DNA from: Chryseobacterium lathyri | GTDB lineage: Bacteria; Bacteroidota; Bacteroidia; Flavobacteriales; Weeksellaceae | NCBI RefSeq assembly: GCF_003290185.1 | Contig: NZ_QNFY01000018.1 | Span: 1-64,000 of the forward strand | DNA: 64,000 nucleotides | Direction: 5' to 3' | In this document: piece after piece, positions 8,448-16,365 of the stretch | How the letters are laid out: each line of letters opens with the position of its first letter | Numbering within the stretch: the stretch's first letter is position 1 | The notes under the pieces: model-generated | What the model was told of the DNA's origin: nothing | Databases searched by the model: none | The model's input: only the letters and a program-made list of their open reading frames with translations | Made by a program: the position numbers and the translations under genes

Positions 8448-9812
8448 TTAAATTCCGTTAAGTATTAGTTTTAAAGTGGCATTCGTTTCAATGACTGCTG
8501 TGATGCCGGATTGGTTGACCAGGACACTGCCGGGTTTCAGGTTGAAAACCCTTCCGTTCATTTTTAAGCCTTTATAATATTCTTTGTTAAATGCCTCTTC
8601 TATACTTTTCTTGGAGGCGAGTTCCAGTTCCTGTGTTGGAATTCCGTATTCCTCTTCGATCATCTTTACAATTTTCCCTTTGAAAAGCAGGGTAGCGGTT
8701 TTCTGCAGAATATTGGCTGTCCTTAAATTGAATTTTGTATTGGAGAGAACAATTTTCTTTTTCGTTTCGTCATATACAGGGATCCCGGAAATAATGGCTT
8801 TTCCATTTACGTAGCCTTCTGTTTCAGCTTCAATGATCACTCTTCCTTCAGCACCATAAACTCGGATATCTTTGATCTTTACCTTTGAGCCTCGGACATC
8901 ATATTCCTTGTTCATGAACATATTTCTGGCAATATTGGTAGCTTCAGAAAAAGGAACATTAGCTGTGGTCTGCAAGAGGAATTTATCTGCCAGAACAGGA
9001 ACGACATTAAAGTTCCCGGCTGATTTTACCGTTGGTGATGCAGCAGGCTTGCTTCCTGTAAACGTTTCCGAGTAAATATCCATTCCTATATTCGTAGTGA
9101 TCTCATTCCCATAGAATTTCAGTGGGGTGATATTCACGCCTACCGGGCTTATTTTCAGCCACGTATTATATTCCTCCGAAATATTAAAAGGCTGCGAGAA
9201 AACATTCCATGCCATTACTGCATACTGTTGGAAATTCAGCTGGGTAGCCATCTGCTGATCAATAGTCTTGGCAAATTTCCCCTGCTGTTCCTTCAGGCTT
9301 TTTTCTACCAGTGAAGTGATAGGAATCTGTATTCTGCCATAATCCAGAACAGGCTTTGTCACCCATCTGAAACCGTTGGGCTGTGTATTGGTAGAAATTG
9401 TCCAGTTGTTATTAAAATTAATCGTGGTATTGAAGGACATAACTGTTTCAAAAGTCGTATTCTGATACGAATAAACTCCCAGGGTACCAATCCCTTTTTC
9501 GGCCCATATTTTTAAAGGAACTTCTATCAGAAGGTTTTGGCTTGTTCCGCCCACAAGACGGATAGGCCGGGTTTTCCATACTTTGACCTTAAACTGATCG
9601 TTATTGTTATCTGTATAAGAATCATCCTGAAATACCAGCTCTTTTACCGAAGCATTAATCATATTGCTGATTTCAGAAAGCGGAATGGTTACCGGCATAG
9701 TAATGCTGGATTTTATTTTCGGGAAATTGTAAACAGCGGATTGATTATCAACAGCAGTCTGGCCAAAAACCATGGCGAAACTTAATAAAAATAATAATTT
9801 GATGGATTTCAA
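8448..9812 (-). CDS. DUF4403 family exported protein
   Basis: A 454-residue protein with an N-terminal signal peptide (MKSIKLLFLLSFAMVFGQ, cleavage near residue 18). The body matches what I know of DUF4403: SSITMPVTIPLSEISNMIN near the start, a central region on WNVFSQPFNISEE, and a C-terminal half of repeated beta-rich segments ending in an alternating strand (TAVIETNATLKLIL). The family is periplasmic or outer-membrane associated and uncharacterised; the fold is probably lipid-binding (TULIP/BPI-like), which is inference. It begins 27 bp after folB. Confidence 0.75.
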   Translation of the reverse strand: MKSIKLLFLLSFAMVFGQTAVDNQSAVYNFPKIKSSITMPVTIPLSEISNMINASVKELVFQDDSYTDNNNDQFKVKVWKTRPIRLVGGTSQNLLIEVPLKIWAEKGIGTLGVYSYQNTTFETVMSFNTTINFNNNWTISTNTQPNGFRWVTKPVLDYGRIQIPITSLVEKSLKEQQGKFAKTIDQQMATQLNFQQYAVMAWNVFSQPFNISEEYNTWLKISPVGVNITPLKFYGNEITTNIGMDIYSETFTGSKPAASPTVKSAGNFNVVPVLADKFLLQTTANVPFSEATNIARNMFMNKEYDVRGSKVKIKDIRVYGAEGRVIIEAETEGYVNGKAIISGIPVYDETKKKIVLSNTKFNLRTANILQKTATLLFKGKIVKMIEEEYGIPTQELELASKKSIEEAFNKEYYKGLKMNGRVFNLKPGSVLVNQSGITAVIETNATLKLILNGI

Positions 9813-9839
9813 TTCAGTATGTTTTTTGTGTAGATAAAA

Positions 9840-10211
9840 TTAAAAATCATCAGGTTTGAAGCTTCTTTCCAGTTCAATACTTGCGCCTTTCATTTCGCCC
9901 TGCATCGGTGGTGAAGTTTTTGTAATCTTCAGTTTAATGTAGGAAATCTGGGGGAAACTTTCATGAATCTTCAGGATAATTTTTCCTGCCACATGTTCCA
10001 GTAATTTGGATTTAATGGCCATTTCCTGATGAATGATCCCGTTGATTTCAGCATAGCTTATCGTATCATTCAGGTCATCTGTTTCCGCAGCTTTCCAAAG
10101 ATCCGTGTGCAGTTCTGCATTTAAAATATAATAGGTCCCGATGATATTTTCTTCGGGAAGCACGCCGTGGTAGGCATATATTTTTACATCTTCAAGAAAG
10201 ATCTTGCTCAT
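9840..10211 (-). CDS. folB: Dihydroneopterin aldolase
   Basis: 123 residues, the normal size for FolB, which converts 7,8-dihydroneopterin to 6-hydroxymethyl-7,8-dihydropterin in folate synthesis. Motifs seen are LEDVKIYAYHGVLPEE (substrate strand with the conserved Tyr-His-Gly), TISYAEI, LLEHVAG and the C-terminal IKLKITKTSPP. The start overlaps the 3' end of thrC by 20 bp, so it is translated with the threonine operon. The next folate enzyme gene (folK) is also in this window, at 55326-55742. Confidence 0.92.
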   Translation of the reverse strand: MSKIFLEDVKIYAYHGVLPEENIIGTYYILNAELHTDLWKAAETDDLNDTISYAEINGIIHQEMAIKSKLLEHVAGKIILKIHESFPQISYIKLKITKTSPPMQGEMKGASIELERSFKPDDF

Positions 10212-11520
10212 TGTCCTGATTTTTATTCAGCAAAAATCGTTTTAATTCTTCAAAATCTGCATTTATTTCTACAGTTTTTTTCTCCTTTTTCATGAGATCA
10301 TTCAGTGCTTCGGGGATATCAATGGTGATATGGGCTGCTTTTTCTACTGCTTCAGGGAATTTTACAGGATGTGCAGTTCCCAATATAAGTCCCTTTTTGC
10401 TTGGATTTTCATTCAGGTACCGTTCCATAGCAGCAAATGCAACCGCACTGTGAGGATCGAGGATGTATCCATATTTTTCATAGACCTCTTTAATGGTATG
10501 CAGTGTGGATTCATCATCTACTGAATATCCCGAAATTACATTCTTCAGATGATCAAACTGATGTCCGAAAAGTTCCAGAATTCTGGTGAAATTACTTGGA
10601 TCTCCAACATCCATGGCGTTGGATAAGGTGGCTACAGCTTTTTTAGGATGATACTGATGACTTTTCAGATAATCAGGAACTACATCATTTTTGTTGCATG
10701 CAGCAATAAAATGCTCTGCAGAAAGCCCACGGAAGTAGGCAAGAAGTCCAGCACAGATATTTCCGAAATTTCCACTCGGAACGCCAATGACCGGATCCTG
10801 ATTTTCGTGCTGTTTCCATTGTTTTAAAGCTAATAAATAATAAATCTGCTGAGGAAGCCATCTTGCAACATTAATAGAATTAGCTGAGGTTAAAAACAAT
10901 TCTGAGTTAATACTTTCATCTGAAAAAGCTTGCTTGACAAGATTCTGACAGTCATCAAAATTTCCGTTGACTTCCAGTGCCAAAATATTTCCTCCCAGTG
11001 CTGTAAGCTGTTTTTCCTGAACAGCACTCACCCTGTTTTTGGGGTAAAGAATAACCACATTGATCCCCGGGACATTATAAAATCCATGGGCAACAGCTCC
11101 GCCCGTATCACCGGAAGTGGCCACAAGAACTGTTACTCTTTTATCCTGATCTTTTAGAAAATACGACAGGCAACGACTCATAAACCTCGCTCCCACATCT
11201 TTAAATGCTAACGTTGGTCCATGGAAAAGCTCCAGAATAGATATACGCTCACTGATCTTTTTTAAAGGAATCTCAAAGCTGATGGTTTCTGTAGTAATTT
11301 TCTTTAATATTTCCGAAGGAATTTCGTCCCCGATAAAATCTTTCATGCATCTGAACGCAATTTCTTCATTGGAATACAGATGCAAATTTTGAATAAATTC
11401 TTCATTAAACTGAGGAATTTTTTCGGGAAAAAACAATCCTTTTTGATTACCCTGGCTTTTTATAGCAGCTGTTTTGAAATTAGCGGTTTCCGGCTTATCT
11501 TTTAAATTATAATAATTCAT
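10192..11520 (-). CDS. thrC: Threonine synthase
   Basis: 442 residues from the chosen ATG (MNYYNLKDKPE); a longer frame to 11568 would overlap thrB by 38 bp, whereas this start leaves a 10-bp gap like the thrA/thrB gap. It is a PLP enzyme converting O-phosphohomoserine to threonine. Seen: the PLP-lysine segment GPTLAFKDVGARFMS, VLVATSGDTGGAVAHGF, SANSINVARWLPQQIYY, GVPSGNFGN and the C-terminal LGTAHPVKFPE. Third enzyme gene of the thr operon. Confidence 0.95.
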   Translation of the reverse strand: MNYYNLKDKPETANFKTAAIKSQGNQKGLFFPEKIPQFNEEFIQNLHLYSNEEIAFRCMKDFIGDEIPSEILKKITTETISFEIPLKKISERISILELFHGPTLAFKDVGARFMSRCLSYFLKDQDKRVTVLVATSGDTGGAVAHGFYNVPGINVVILYPKNRVSAVQEKQLTALGGNILALEVNGNFDDCQNLVKQAFSDESINSELFLTSANSINVARWLPQQIYYLLALKQWKQHENQDPVIGVPSGNFGNICAGLLAYFRGLSAEHFIAACNKNDVVPDYLKSHQYHPKKAVATLSNAMDVGDPSNFTRILELFGHQFDHLKNVISGYSVDDESTLHTIKEVYEKYGYILDPHSAVAFAAMERYLNENPSKKGLILGTAHPVKFPEAVEKAAHITIDIPEALNDLMKKEKKTVEINADFEELKRFLLNKNQDNEQDLS

Positions 11521-11530
11521 TGTCTTTAAT

Positions 11531-12472
11531 TTATTGGTTATCATCATGATCTTCTTCAACAATCTCAATTCCTGAAGGGTTTATTTTTGAGACATACACA
11601 AAACTCTCAATTTTAATTTCATCATAAATAGATTTCATCAGCTGGGCAATCTTTTCTGCCGTTTCTTTTTTCTCTGCCAGCATAAAAATTGAAGGTCCTG
11701 AACCTGAAATTCCGCCTCCAAGTGCACCGGCCTCCAAACTTCTTGTTTTAATCTCATCAAATTTCGGAATTAGGATGCTCCTGACAGGTTCTATAATCAC
11801 ATCATTCAGACTTCGTCCGATGAGCGGAATATCGTTTTTGAGGATTCCTGTCACGAGTCCTGCTATATTTCCCCACTGTTCTACAGCATCTTTCAGAAGA
11901 ATATTTTTCTTTAAAATCTGCCGTGCATCAGAAGTTTTTACTTCGACCTGCGGATGTACTGCTGCCACAAACAGGTTGGGGGTACTCAACGGAATAATAT
12001 CAATAGGAGAGGAGGATTTCACCAATGTGATACCTCCATAAATGCACGGGGCAATATTGTCTGCATGGCGTACTCCGGAAGCAAGCTCTTCACCGAACAT
12101 AGCGAAATGAACCATTTCTTCACGGGATAAAATATTTCCTAATAAGGCATTGGCCCCAAAAGCGGCTCCGGCGGCACTTGCTGCACTGGAGCCGAGCCCG
12201 CTGCCCGGCTTTATATGTTTACGGATTGTGACTTCAAAACCTTTTGTCAGCTTCAGATGCTCCATGATGTTTTGGAGAACAACGCCCGCTACATTTTTTG
12301 ACGGATCTTCCGGAAGCCCGAAATGATCTTCATGCCTGATAATGATCTCAGGACTGTCCAGTAATTTCAGTTCCATTTCGTCATAAGGCTCATGGATAGC
12401 CATTCCCAGGATATCAAATCCGCAAACGAGATTGGCAATGGTAGCCGGAACTTTTATTTTTATCTTTTTCAT
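11531..12472 (-). CDS. thrB: Homoserine kinase
   Basis: 313 residues from MKKIKIKVPATIANL; the longer frame to 12514 overlaps thrA and is less likely. A GHMP-family kinase that phosphorylates homoserine. The ATP-binding motif PGSGLGSSAASAAGAAFG is present at ~86-103, with the N-terminal PATIANLVCGFDILG and the C-terminal GALGGGISGSGPSIFML. Placed 10 bp after thrA and 10 bp before thrC. Confidence 0.95.
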   Translation of the reverse strand: MKKIKIKVPATIANLVCGFDILGMAIHEPYDEMELKLLDSPEIIIRHEDHFGLPEDPSKNVAGVVLQNIMEHLKLTKGFEVTIRKHIKPGSGLGSSAASAAGAAFGANALLGNILSREEMVHFAMFGEELASGVRHADNIAPCIYGGITLVKSSSPIDIIPLSTPNLFVAAVHPQVEVKTSDARQILKKNILLKDAVEQWGNIAGLVTGILKNDIPLIGRSLNDVIIEPVRSILIPKFDEIKTRSLEAGALGGGISGSGPSIFMLAEKKETAEKIAQLMKSIYDEIKIESFVYVSKINPSGIEIVEEDHDDNQ

Positions 12473-12482
12473 ATTATTTATT

Positions 12483-14933
12483 TTAAACTGATCGGATAAT
12501 ATCTGCAAAAACACCGCTGGCAGTTACTTCAGCCCCTGCACCGGCGCCTTTTACAACAAGAGGCTGCTCGGAGTATCTTAAAGTTTTGAAAATGACAATA
12601 TTGTCTTTGCCATACAGATGGTACAGATCACTGTCCGGAGCAACATGCTGAAGGCCAACCTTAGCTTTGCCATCTTTAAATTCAGCGGTATATTTCAATA
12701 TTTTGCCATTTTTCTGAGCCTCACTGACTAAATTTTTAAAATGACTTTCATATTCAGTAAGCTTCTTATAGAAGTTTTCTACACTTCCATGAAGGCATTC
12801 TTCAGGCAGGAAGCTTTCATTTTCTATATCTTCAAACTGGAGGGGGTATCCGGCTTCTCTGGCAAGAATTAAGATTTTTCGGGCTACATCAGTTCCAGTC
12901 AGATCCAGCCGTGGGTCCGGTTCAGTAAAACCTTCTTTCTGTGCCTGGGCAACAACTTCTGAAAAGGTTCTGCTTCCGTCATAATTGTTAAAAACGAAAT
13001 TCAAGGTTCCGCTTAATACAGCCTGGATTGACGTGATTTTATCGCCGCTTTTCATAAGATCATTAATGGTTCCGATAACGGGAAGCCCGGCTCCTACATT
13101 GGTTTCAAAGTAGAATTTGCAGTTGTGATTCCGGGCAGTACTTTTTAAGTTTTTATACACTTCAAAATCTGAAGAGGCTGCAATTTTATTACAGGCCACA
13201 ATATTGATGCTTCTTTTTAATAAATTGTCATAGATTTCCGGTACTGAGGAGCTGGCTGTTACATCAACAAATACTGAATTCCTAAGGTTTCGGGAAATGA
13301 TCTCCTCTGCAAAGCCATGGATAGATGCTTCGGCACCTTTTTCACTCCAATTGCTGTATTCGCTTTCAGAAATTCCCTGATCAGAAAAAAACATTTTCCG
13401 GCTGTTGGAAATGCCTGCAATTCTTAGATTAATTAAATTGTTTTCCCTAAGATATTCATTTTGTTCAAAGATCTGCTCTACCAGTTTTGATCCTACATTT
13501 CCGACTCCACACAGATAAAGGTGTACCTGCTTAATTTCAGATTCAAAAAATTCTTCATGAAGAACGTTAACTGCTTTTTTAATATCCTTTTCTGAAATAA
13601 CGATACTGATATTCCTTTCCGAGGATCCCTGTGCAATAGCTCTGATATTAATCCCGTTGTTCCCCAGGCATCCGAACATTTTAGCGCTGATTCCACTTCT
13701 GTTTTTCATGTTTTCTCCTACCAGAGCCACAATTGAAAGTCCGGTTTCTATTTTTACAGGAGTCACTCTCTGAAGTTTTATGTCATCTTCAAAAGAGGAG
13801 TTCACAACATTTTCTGCATGAAACACATCTTTTTCATTGACAGCAATGGTAATAGAATGTTCCGAAGAACCCTGGGTAATAAGAATAACATTAATCTTTT
13901 CAAGGCTGAGACATTGGAAAAGTTTTGCTGAAGTTCCGGGAATTCCTACCATTCCACTGCCTTCCAGCGTAAGAAGGGCAATATGGCTCATATTGGAAAC
14001 TCCTGCAGCGATCTGTTGCTTTTCAACAGCCGGTTTGCTTAATTTATGGGAAACTAGTGTTCCACGTGCCTCCGGATCAAAAGTATTTTTAATCTTAAGA
14101 TCAATATTTTTTGCCATAACAGGTTGTATGGATGGCGGATATAGAACCTTGGCCCCAAAATGGGAAAGTTCCATGGCTTCATGATAAGAAATCTCAGGAA
14201 TGGGTTTAGCATTGGAAGCCAATCTTGGGTCTGCAGTCATCATCCCGTTTACATCGCTCCAGATCTGAAGTTCTTCAGCAGAAACTGCCGCCGCAATAAT
14301 GGCTGCTGTATAATCGGAGCCGCCTCTGCCTAATGTGGTGGCATTTCCGCTCTGATCTCTAGCTATAAAGCCGGGTGCAACGATAATCTGATTTTTATGC
14401 TCAGCTGCAAAATTCTTTACATTTTCTTCAGTGATCTCAAAATCTACCTTCGCATTGGTAAAACTGCCGTCTGTTCTGATCTGGTCAGCCGAATTCATCC
14501 ATATACAGTCCAATCCCTCATACTGAAGCCTGGCTGCAATAAGGTTTGAGGACAGAAACTCTCCATATGAAGTAATCCTGTCCCGGATTTTATCTGTAAA
14601 CTCACCTAATACAAATATTCCGCTGTAGATATCTTCCATATCATTAAAATGCTTTTTAACGAAGCTTAGCCATGAGCTCTGGGATAAAACAGGAATCAGT
14701 TCTTTAACAAGTTCCAAATGCCTTTCTTCCAGATTTTTAATGATGGGAATATATTTTTCATTTTTAAGAGAAGCGTATTCAGCTGCTTTTATCAGGGTAT
14801 CAGTAACACTGTGAAGGGCTGAAACTACAACAATTACTCTGCTCTGTAAAGATTCTTTTTTAATAATATTTTCTGCCAGAAGAATATTTCCGGCATTGGC
14901 GACAGATGTACCGCCGAATTTTAAGACTTTCAT
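12483..14933 (-). CDS. thrA: Bifunctional aspartokinase / homoserine dehydrogenase I
   Basis: An 816-residue fusion, the usual size for ThrA. The N-terminal aspartokinase begins MKVLKFGGTSVANAGN and carries TLGRGGSDYTAA at ~200-211. Two ACT-like regulatory segments follow (ITQGSSEHSITIAV and AIAQGSSERNISIVI). The homoserine dehydrogenase half starts near residue 465 with LCGVGNVGSKLVEQ and contains GTLNFVFNNY and GFTEPDPRLDLTGTD. It catalyses the first and third steps from aspartate to threonine. The ACT domains suggest feedback control by threonine. A Thr-rich leader peptide lies upstream. Confidence 0.96.
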   Translation of the reverse strand: MKVLKFGGTSVANAGNILLAENIIKKESLQSRVIVVVSALHSVTDTLIKAAEYASLKNEKYIPIIKNLEERHLELVKELIPVLSQSSWLSFVKKHFNDMEDIYSGIFVLGEFTDKIRDRITSYGEFLSSNLIAARLQYEGLDCIWMNSADQIRTDGSFTNAKVDFEITEENVKNFAAEHKNQIIVAPGFIARDQSGNATTLGRGGSDYTAAIIAAAVSAEELQIWSDVNGMMTADPRLASNAKPIPEISYHEAMELSHFGAKVLYPPSIQPVMAKNIDLKIKNTFDPEARGTLVSHKLSKPAVEKQQIAAGVSNMSHIALLTLEGSGMVGIPGTSAKLFQCLSLEKINVILITQGSSEHSITIAVNEKDVFHAENVVNSSFEDDIKLQRVTPVKIETGLSIVALVGENMKNRSGISAKMFGCLGNNGINIRAIAQGSSERNISIVISEKDIKKAVNVLHEEFFESEIKQVHLYLCGVGNVGSKLVEQIFEQNEYLRENNLINLRIAGISNSRKMFFSDQGISESEYSNWSEKGAEASIHGFAEEIISRNLRNSVFVDVTASSSVPEIYDNLLKRSINIVACNKIAASSDFEVYKNLKSTARNHNCKFYFETNVGAGLPVIGTINDLMKSGDKITSIQAVLSGTLNFVFNNYDGSRTFSEVVAQAQKEGFTEPDPRLDLTGTDVARKILILAREAGYPLQFEDIENESFLPEECLHGSVENFYKKLTEYESHFKNLVSEAQKNGKILKYTAEFKDGKAKVGLQHVAPDSDLYHLYGKDNIVIFKTLRYSEQPLVVKGAGAGAEVTASGVFADIIRSV

Positions 14934-14969
14934 CCAATTAATATTTAAGGTTAGGTAAAACGAAATGTT

Positions 14970-14989
14970 TACTCTTTAAAAAAAGAGTA
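14970..14989 (-). promoter_or_regulatory. Hairpin in the thr leader region
   Basis: On the minus strand TACTCTTT-TTTT-AAAGAGTA forms an 8-bp AT-rich hairpin between the leader stop and thrA. It has no clean T-run after it, so whether it is the attenuator terminator or only a structural element is unclear. Confidence 0.4.
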
Positions 14990-15013
14990 CGGGTGCAGGA
15001 AATAATATGTGAA

Positions 15014-15030
15014 AATTTACCCCGCTAAGG
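15014..15030 (-). promoter_or_regulatory. Candidate attenuator stem overlapping the thr leader stop
   Basis: The minus strand reads TACCCC-TTAGC-GGGGTA followed by AATTTT. The 5' arm contains the last Thr-Pro codons of the leader peptide and the loop contains its stop codon. A ribosome stalled on the Thr codons would cover the 5' arm. Another GGGG lies upstream, within the leader codons TCG-GGG, and could pair with the same CCCC. The switching mechanism is inference. Confidence 0.45.
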
Positions 15031-15126
15031 GGTAGTTGTTGTAGTTGTGAATGTAGAAACAGAAGATAGCCCCGAAACAGGTGATTCCGGTACAAAAATA
15101 TCTGATATGTTTCTTAGAATGTTCAT
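15025..15126 (-). CDS. thrL: Threonine operon leader peptide
   Basis: A 33-codon frame, ATG at 15126 to TAG at 15025-15027, encodes MNILRNISDIF... and ends TFTTTTTTP. Seven of its last nine residues are threonine, six of them consecutive (ACA ACT ACA ACA ACT ACC). It ends 91 bp before thrA and starts about 12 bp after a strong promoter. A run of regulatory amino-acid codons before the operon that makes that amino acid is the signature of ribosome-mediated transcription attenuation. It is not homologous in sequence to enterobacterial thrL; the symbol is by function and position. Confidence 0.85.
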   Translation of the reverse strand: MNILRNISDIFVPESPVSGLSSVSTFTTTTTTP

Positions 15127-15137
15127 TCTTTACCAAA

Positions 15138-15168
15138 CAAATGTACAAATTATTCGGAAATATCAAAA
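15138..15168 (-). promoter_or_regulatory. Promoter of the threonine operon
   Basis: On the minus strand TTTG, an 18-base spacer and TACATTTG match the flavobacterial -33/-7 consensus. The expected start of transcription falls a few bases before the leader ATG at 15126, giving a very short 5' UTR, typical of a leader-peptide transcript. Confidence 0.75.
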
Positions 15169-15358
15169 TTATTTTGTTAGAAATGTTGATTACAGAAATC
15201 TTCCAAATTGTATCACTTATTCAATATTCAGCTACACCTGCTAATTCTGGTTTGGCTTTGATGTTTTTGAGTTCCATCTTTGTTAAGCATATCAACAGTA
15301 TGTGAAAAATTCAGTTATAATAGAACTGTAAATAGTTATTAACAATAAAAAAAGTATT

Positions 15359-15559
15359 ATGAAAAAATTATCGAAACAACAGTTGAAAAAAGTAAATGGT
15401 GCAGCGTGTCCTGGAGGTTGTCCCTATCCTGCAGGAACTACTTTTGGGCCCCCGGGATCCGGAGCAACACGCAGCTGTCAGCAGTATGCTGCTTTGACGG
15501 ATTGTTGTAAAGGACAATATCTTGTGATGATGAGCTGCGTAGGTCCAGTGGTCAATTAA
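15359..15559 (+). CDS. GG-leader cysteine-rich bacteriocin-like peptide 1
   Basis: 66 residues. The leader MKKLSKQQLKKVNGA has the K-K-L...L-K-x-V/I-x-G form of double-glycine-type leaders, here ending NGA rather than GG. The core has six Cys at 17, 21, 40, 49, 50 and 60. From residue 40 on, Cys spacing (C-x8-CC-x9-C-x-GP) is identical to peptide 3 at 15892, so the two are paralogues. Such peptides are processed and exported by C39-type ABC transporters; none is encoded nearby. The product may be a bacteriocin or a modified peptide. Confidence 0.75.
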   Translation: MKKLSKQQLKKVNGAACPGGCPYPAGTTFGPPGSGATRSCQQYAALTDCCKGQYLVMMSCVGPVVN

Positions 15560-15639
15560 AACTTTATTCTTCATGTTGTGATGTTTTTTCACAAATGATG
15601 TTTAAAGTATTGTATTTATGAAACAAAATTAAAATTAAT

Positions 15640-15810
15640 ATGAAAAATTTAAAAAAACTTTCAAGAGAAGGAAAGAGTAAAATCAGCGGTGGATTTACCG
15701 ACTTTCAAATTGAAACATGTGGCGGGGCTGCGTATGTATGTTTTCGCGGTGGCGGCGCATGGGGCTGCTGGAGGACTCCGGGAGGTACGTGCTATGCTCC
15801 GATGGTGTAA
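15640..15810 (+). CDS. GG-leader Gly/Cys-rich bacteriocin-like peptide 2
   Basis: 56 residues, found by reading the frame from ATG 15640 to TAA 15808-15810. The leader MKNLKKLSREGKSKISGG ends in a canonical Gly-Gly. The core is glycine- and aromatic-rich with four Cys (27, 34, 43, 51) spaced C-x6-C-x8-C-x7-C. It differs from its neighbours in core sequence but shares the leader, as expected for a family of precursors handled by one exporter. Confidence 0.75.
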   Translation: MKNLKKLSREGKSKISGGFTDFQIETCGGAAYVCFRGGGAWGCWRTPGGTCYAPMV

Positions 15811-15891
15811 TTAATTTAGAGTCTCTTTTTATTAGTACATTTTCATAGATGAGGTTTAAAATGCTATATTTAGAAACCAAAACAAATCAAT

Positions 15892-16086
15892 ATGAAAAAT
15901 CTTAAAAAGTTAGGCAGAGAAAATTTGAAATCGATTAACGGAGGAAATACCTGTTTTGAGTACTGCCCTCCGGGACCTTATGGAGTAGGTCCGGATTATC
16001 CAAAATCATGTGAAGATTTTAATGCTTTGCCTGAATGTTGCAAATTAAGGGTGAAAGTAGATTATTTCTGCTTCGGACCTATTTAA
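15892..16086 (+). CDS. GG-leader cysteine-rich bacteriocin-like peptide 3
   Basis: 64 residues. The leader MKNLKKLGRENLKSINGG is canonical. The core has six Cys at 21, 25, 40, 49, 50 and 60 and ends CFGPI. The CxxxC start, the SC-x8-CC-K-x9-C-x-GP block and its exact residue numbering are shared with peptide 1. A terminator follows directly. Confidence 0.8.
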   Translation: MKNLKKLGRENLKSINGGNTCFEYCPPGPYGVGPDYPKSCEDFNALPECCKLRVKVDYFCFGPI

Positions 16087-16091
16087 AAAGT

Positions 16092-16119
16092 AAAGCACTG
16101 TTATAAAACAGTGCTTTTT
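16092..16119 (+). terminator. Terminator of the plus-strand peptide cluster
   Basis: Perfect 11-bp stem AAAGCACTGTT / AACAGTGCTTT with the loop ATAA and a following T-run. Confidence 0.85.
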
Positions 16120-16151
16120 AATTTACTAGAATTGATTAACTCATCAACTTT

Positions 16152-16298
16152 TTAAGAAGTGGCTAAACATTTTGGAGGACTACCACATACTCCCGGAATA
16201 CATACTTCATCGGGTTTACAATAAGTGGCACATTCTGTTGATGTTCCGCCATTGATGCTTTTTAGACATTCTTTGTCTAATTTTTTTAAATTTTTCAT
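16152..16298 (-). CDS. GG-leader cysteine-rich bacteriocin-like peptide 4
   Basis: 48 residues on the opposite strand to the other three, ATG at 16298 and TAA at 16152-16154. The leader is MKNLKKLDKECLKSINGG, nearly the same as peptide 3. The core has five Cys (CATYCKPDEVCIPGVCG...C), and a sixth lies inside the leader at position 11. It is convergent with peptide 3 and lies just after the nadA terminator, so it must have its own promoter. Confidence 0.75.
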   Translation of the reverse strand: MKNLKKLDKECLKSINGGTSTECATYCKPDEVCIPGVCGSPPKCLATS

Positions 16299-16330
16299 AT
16301 GTAAAGATTTTGGTTTGAATCTTAAATATA

Positions 16331-16361
16331 TAAAAAAATAAGCACTGTGAAACAGTGCTTT
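16331..16361 (-). terminator. Terminator of nadA
   Basis: On the minus strand AAGCACTGT / ACAGTGCTT with a 3-base loop is followed by a run of seven T. The stem sequence nearly repeats that of the terminator at 16092. Confidence 0.8.
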
Positions 16362-16365
16362 ATTA

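Noticed and set aside
15081..15305. Plus-strand frame MIPVQKYLICF...
   Set aside because: It is antisense to the thr leader peptide and promoter and has no family resemblance or usable start signal.
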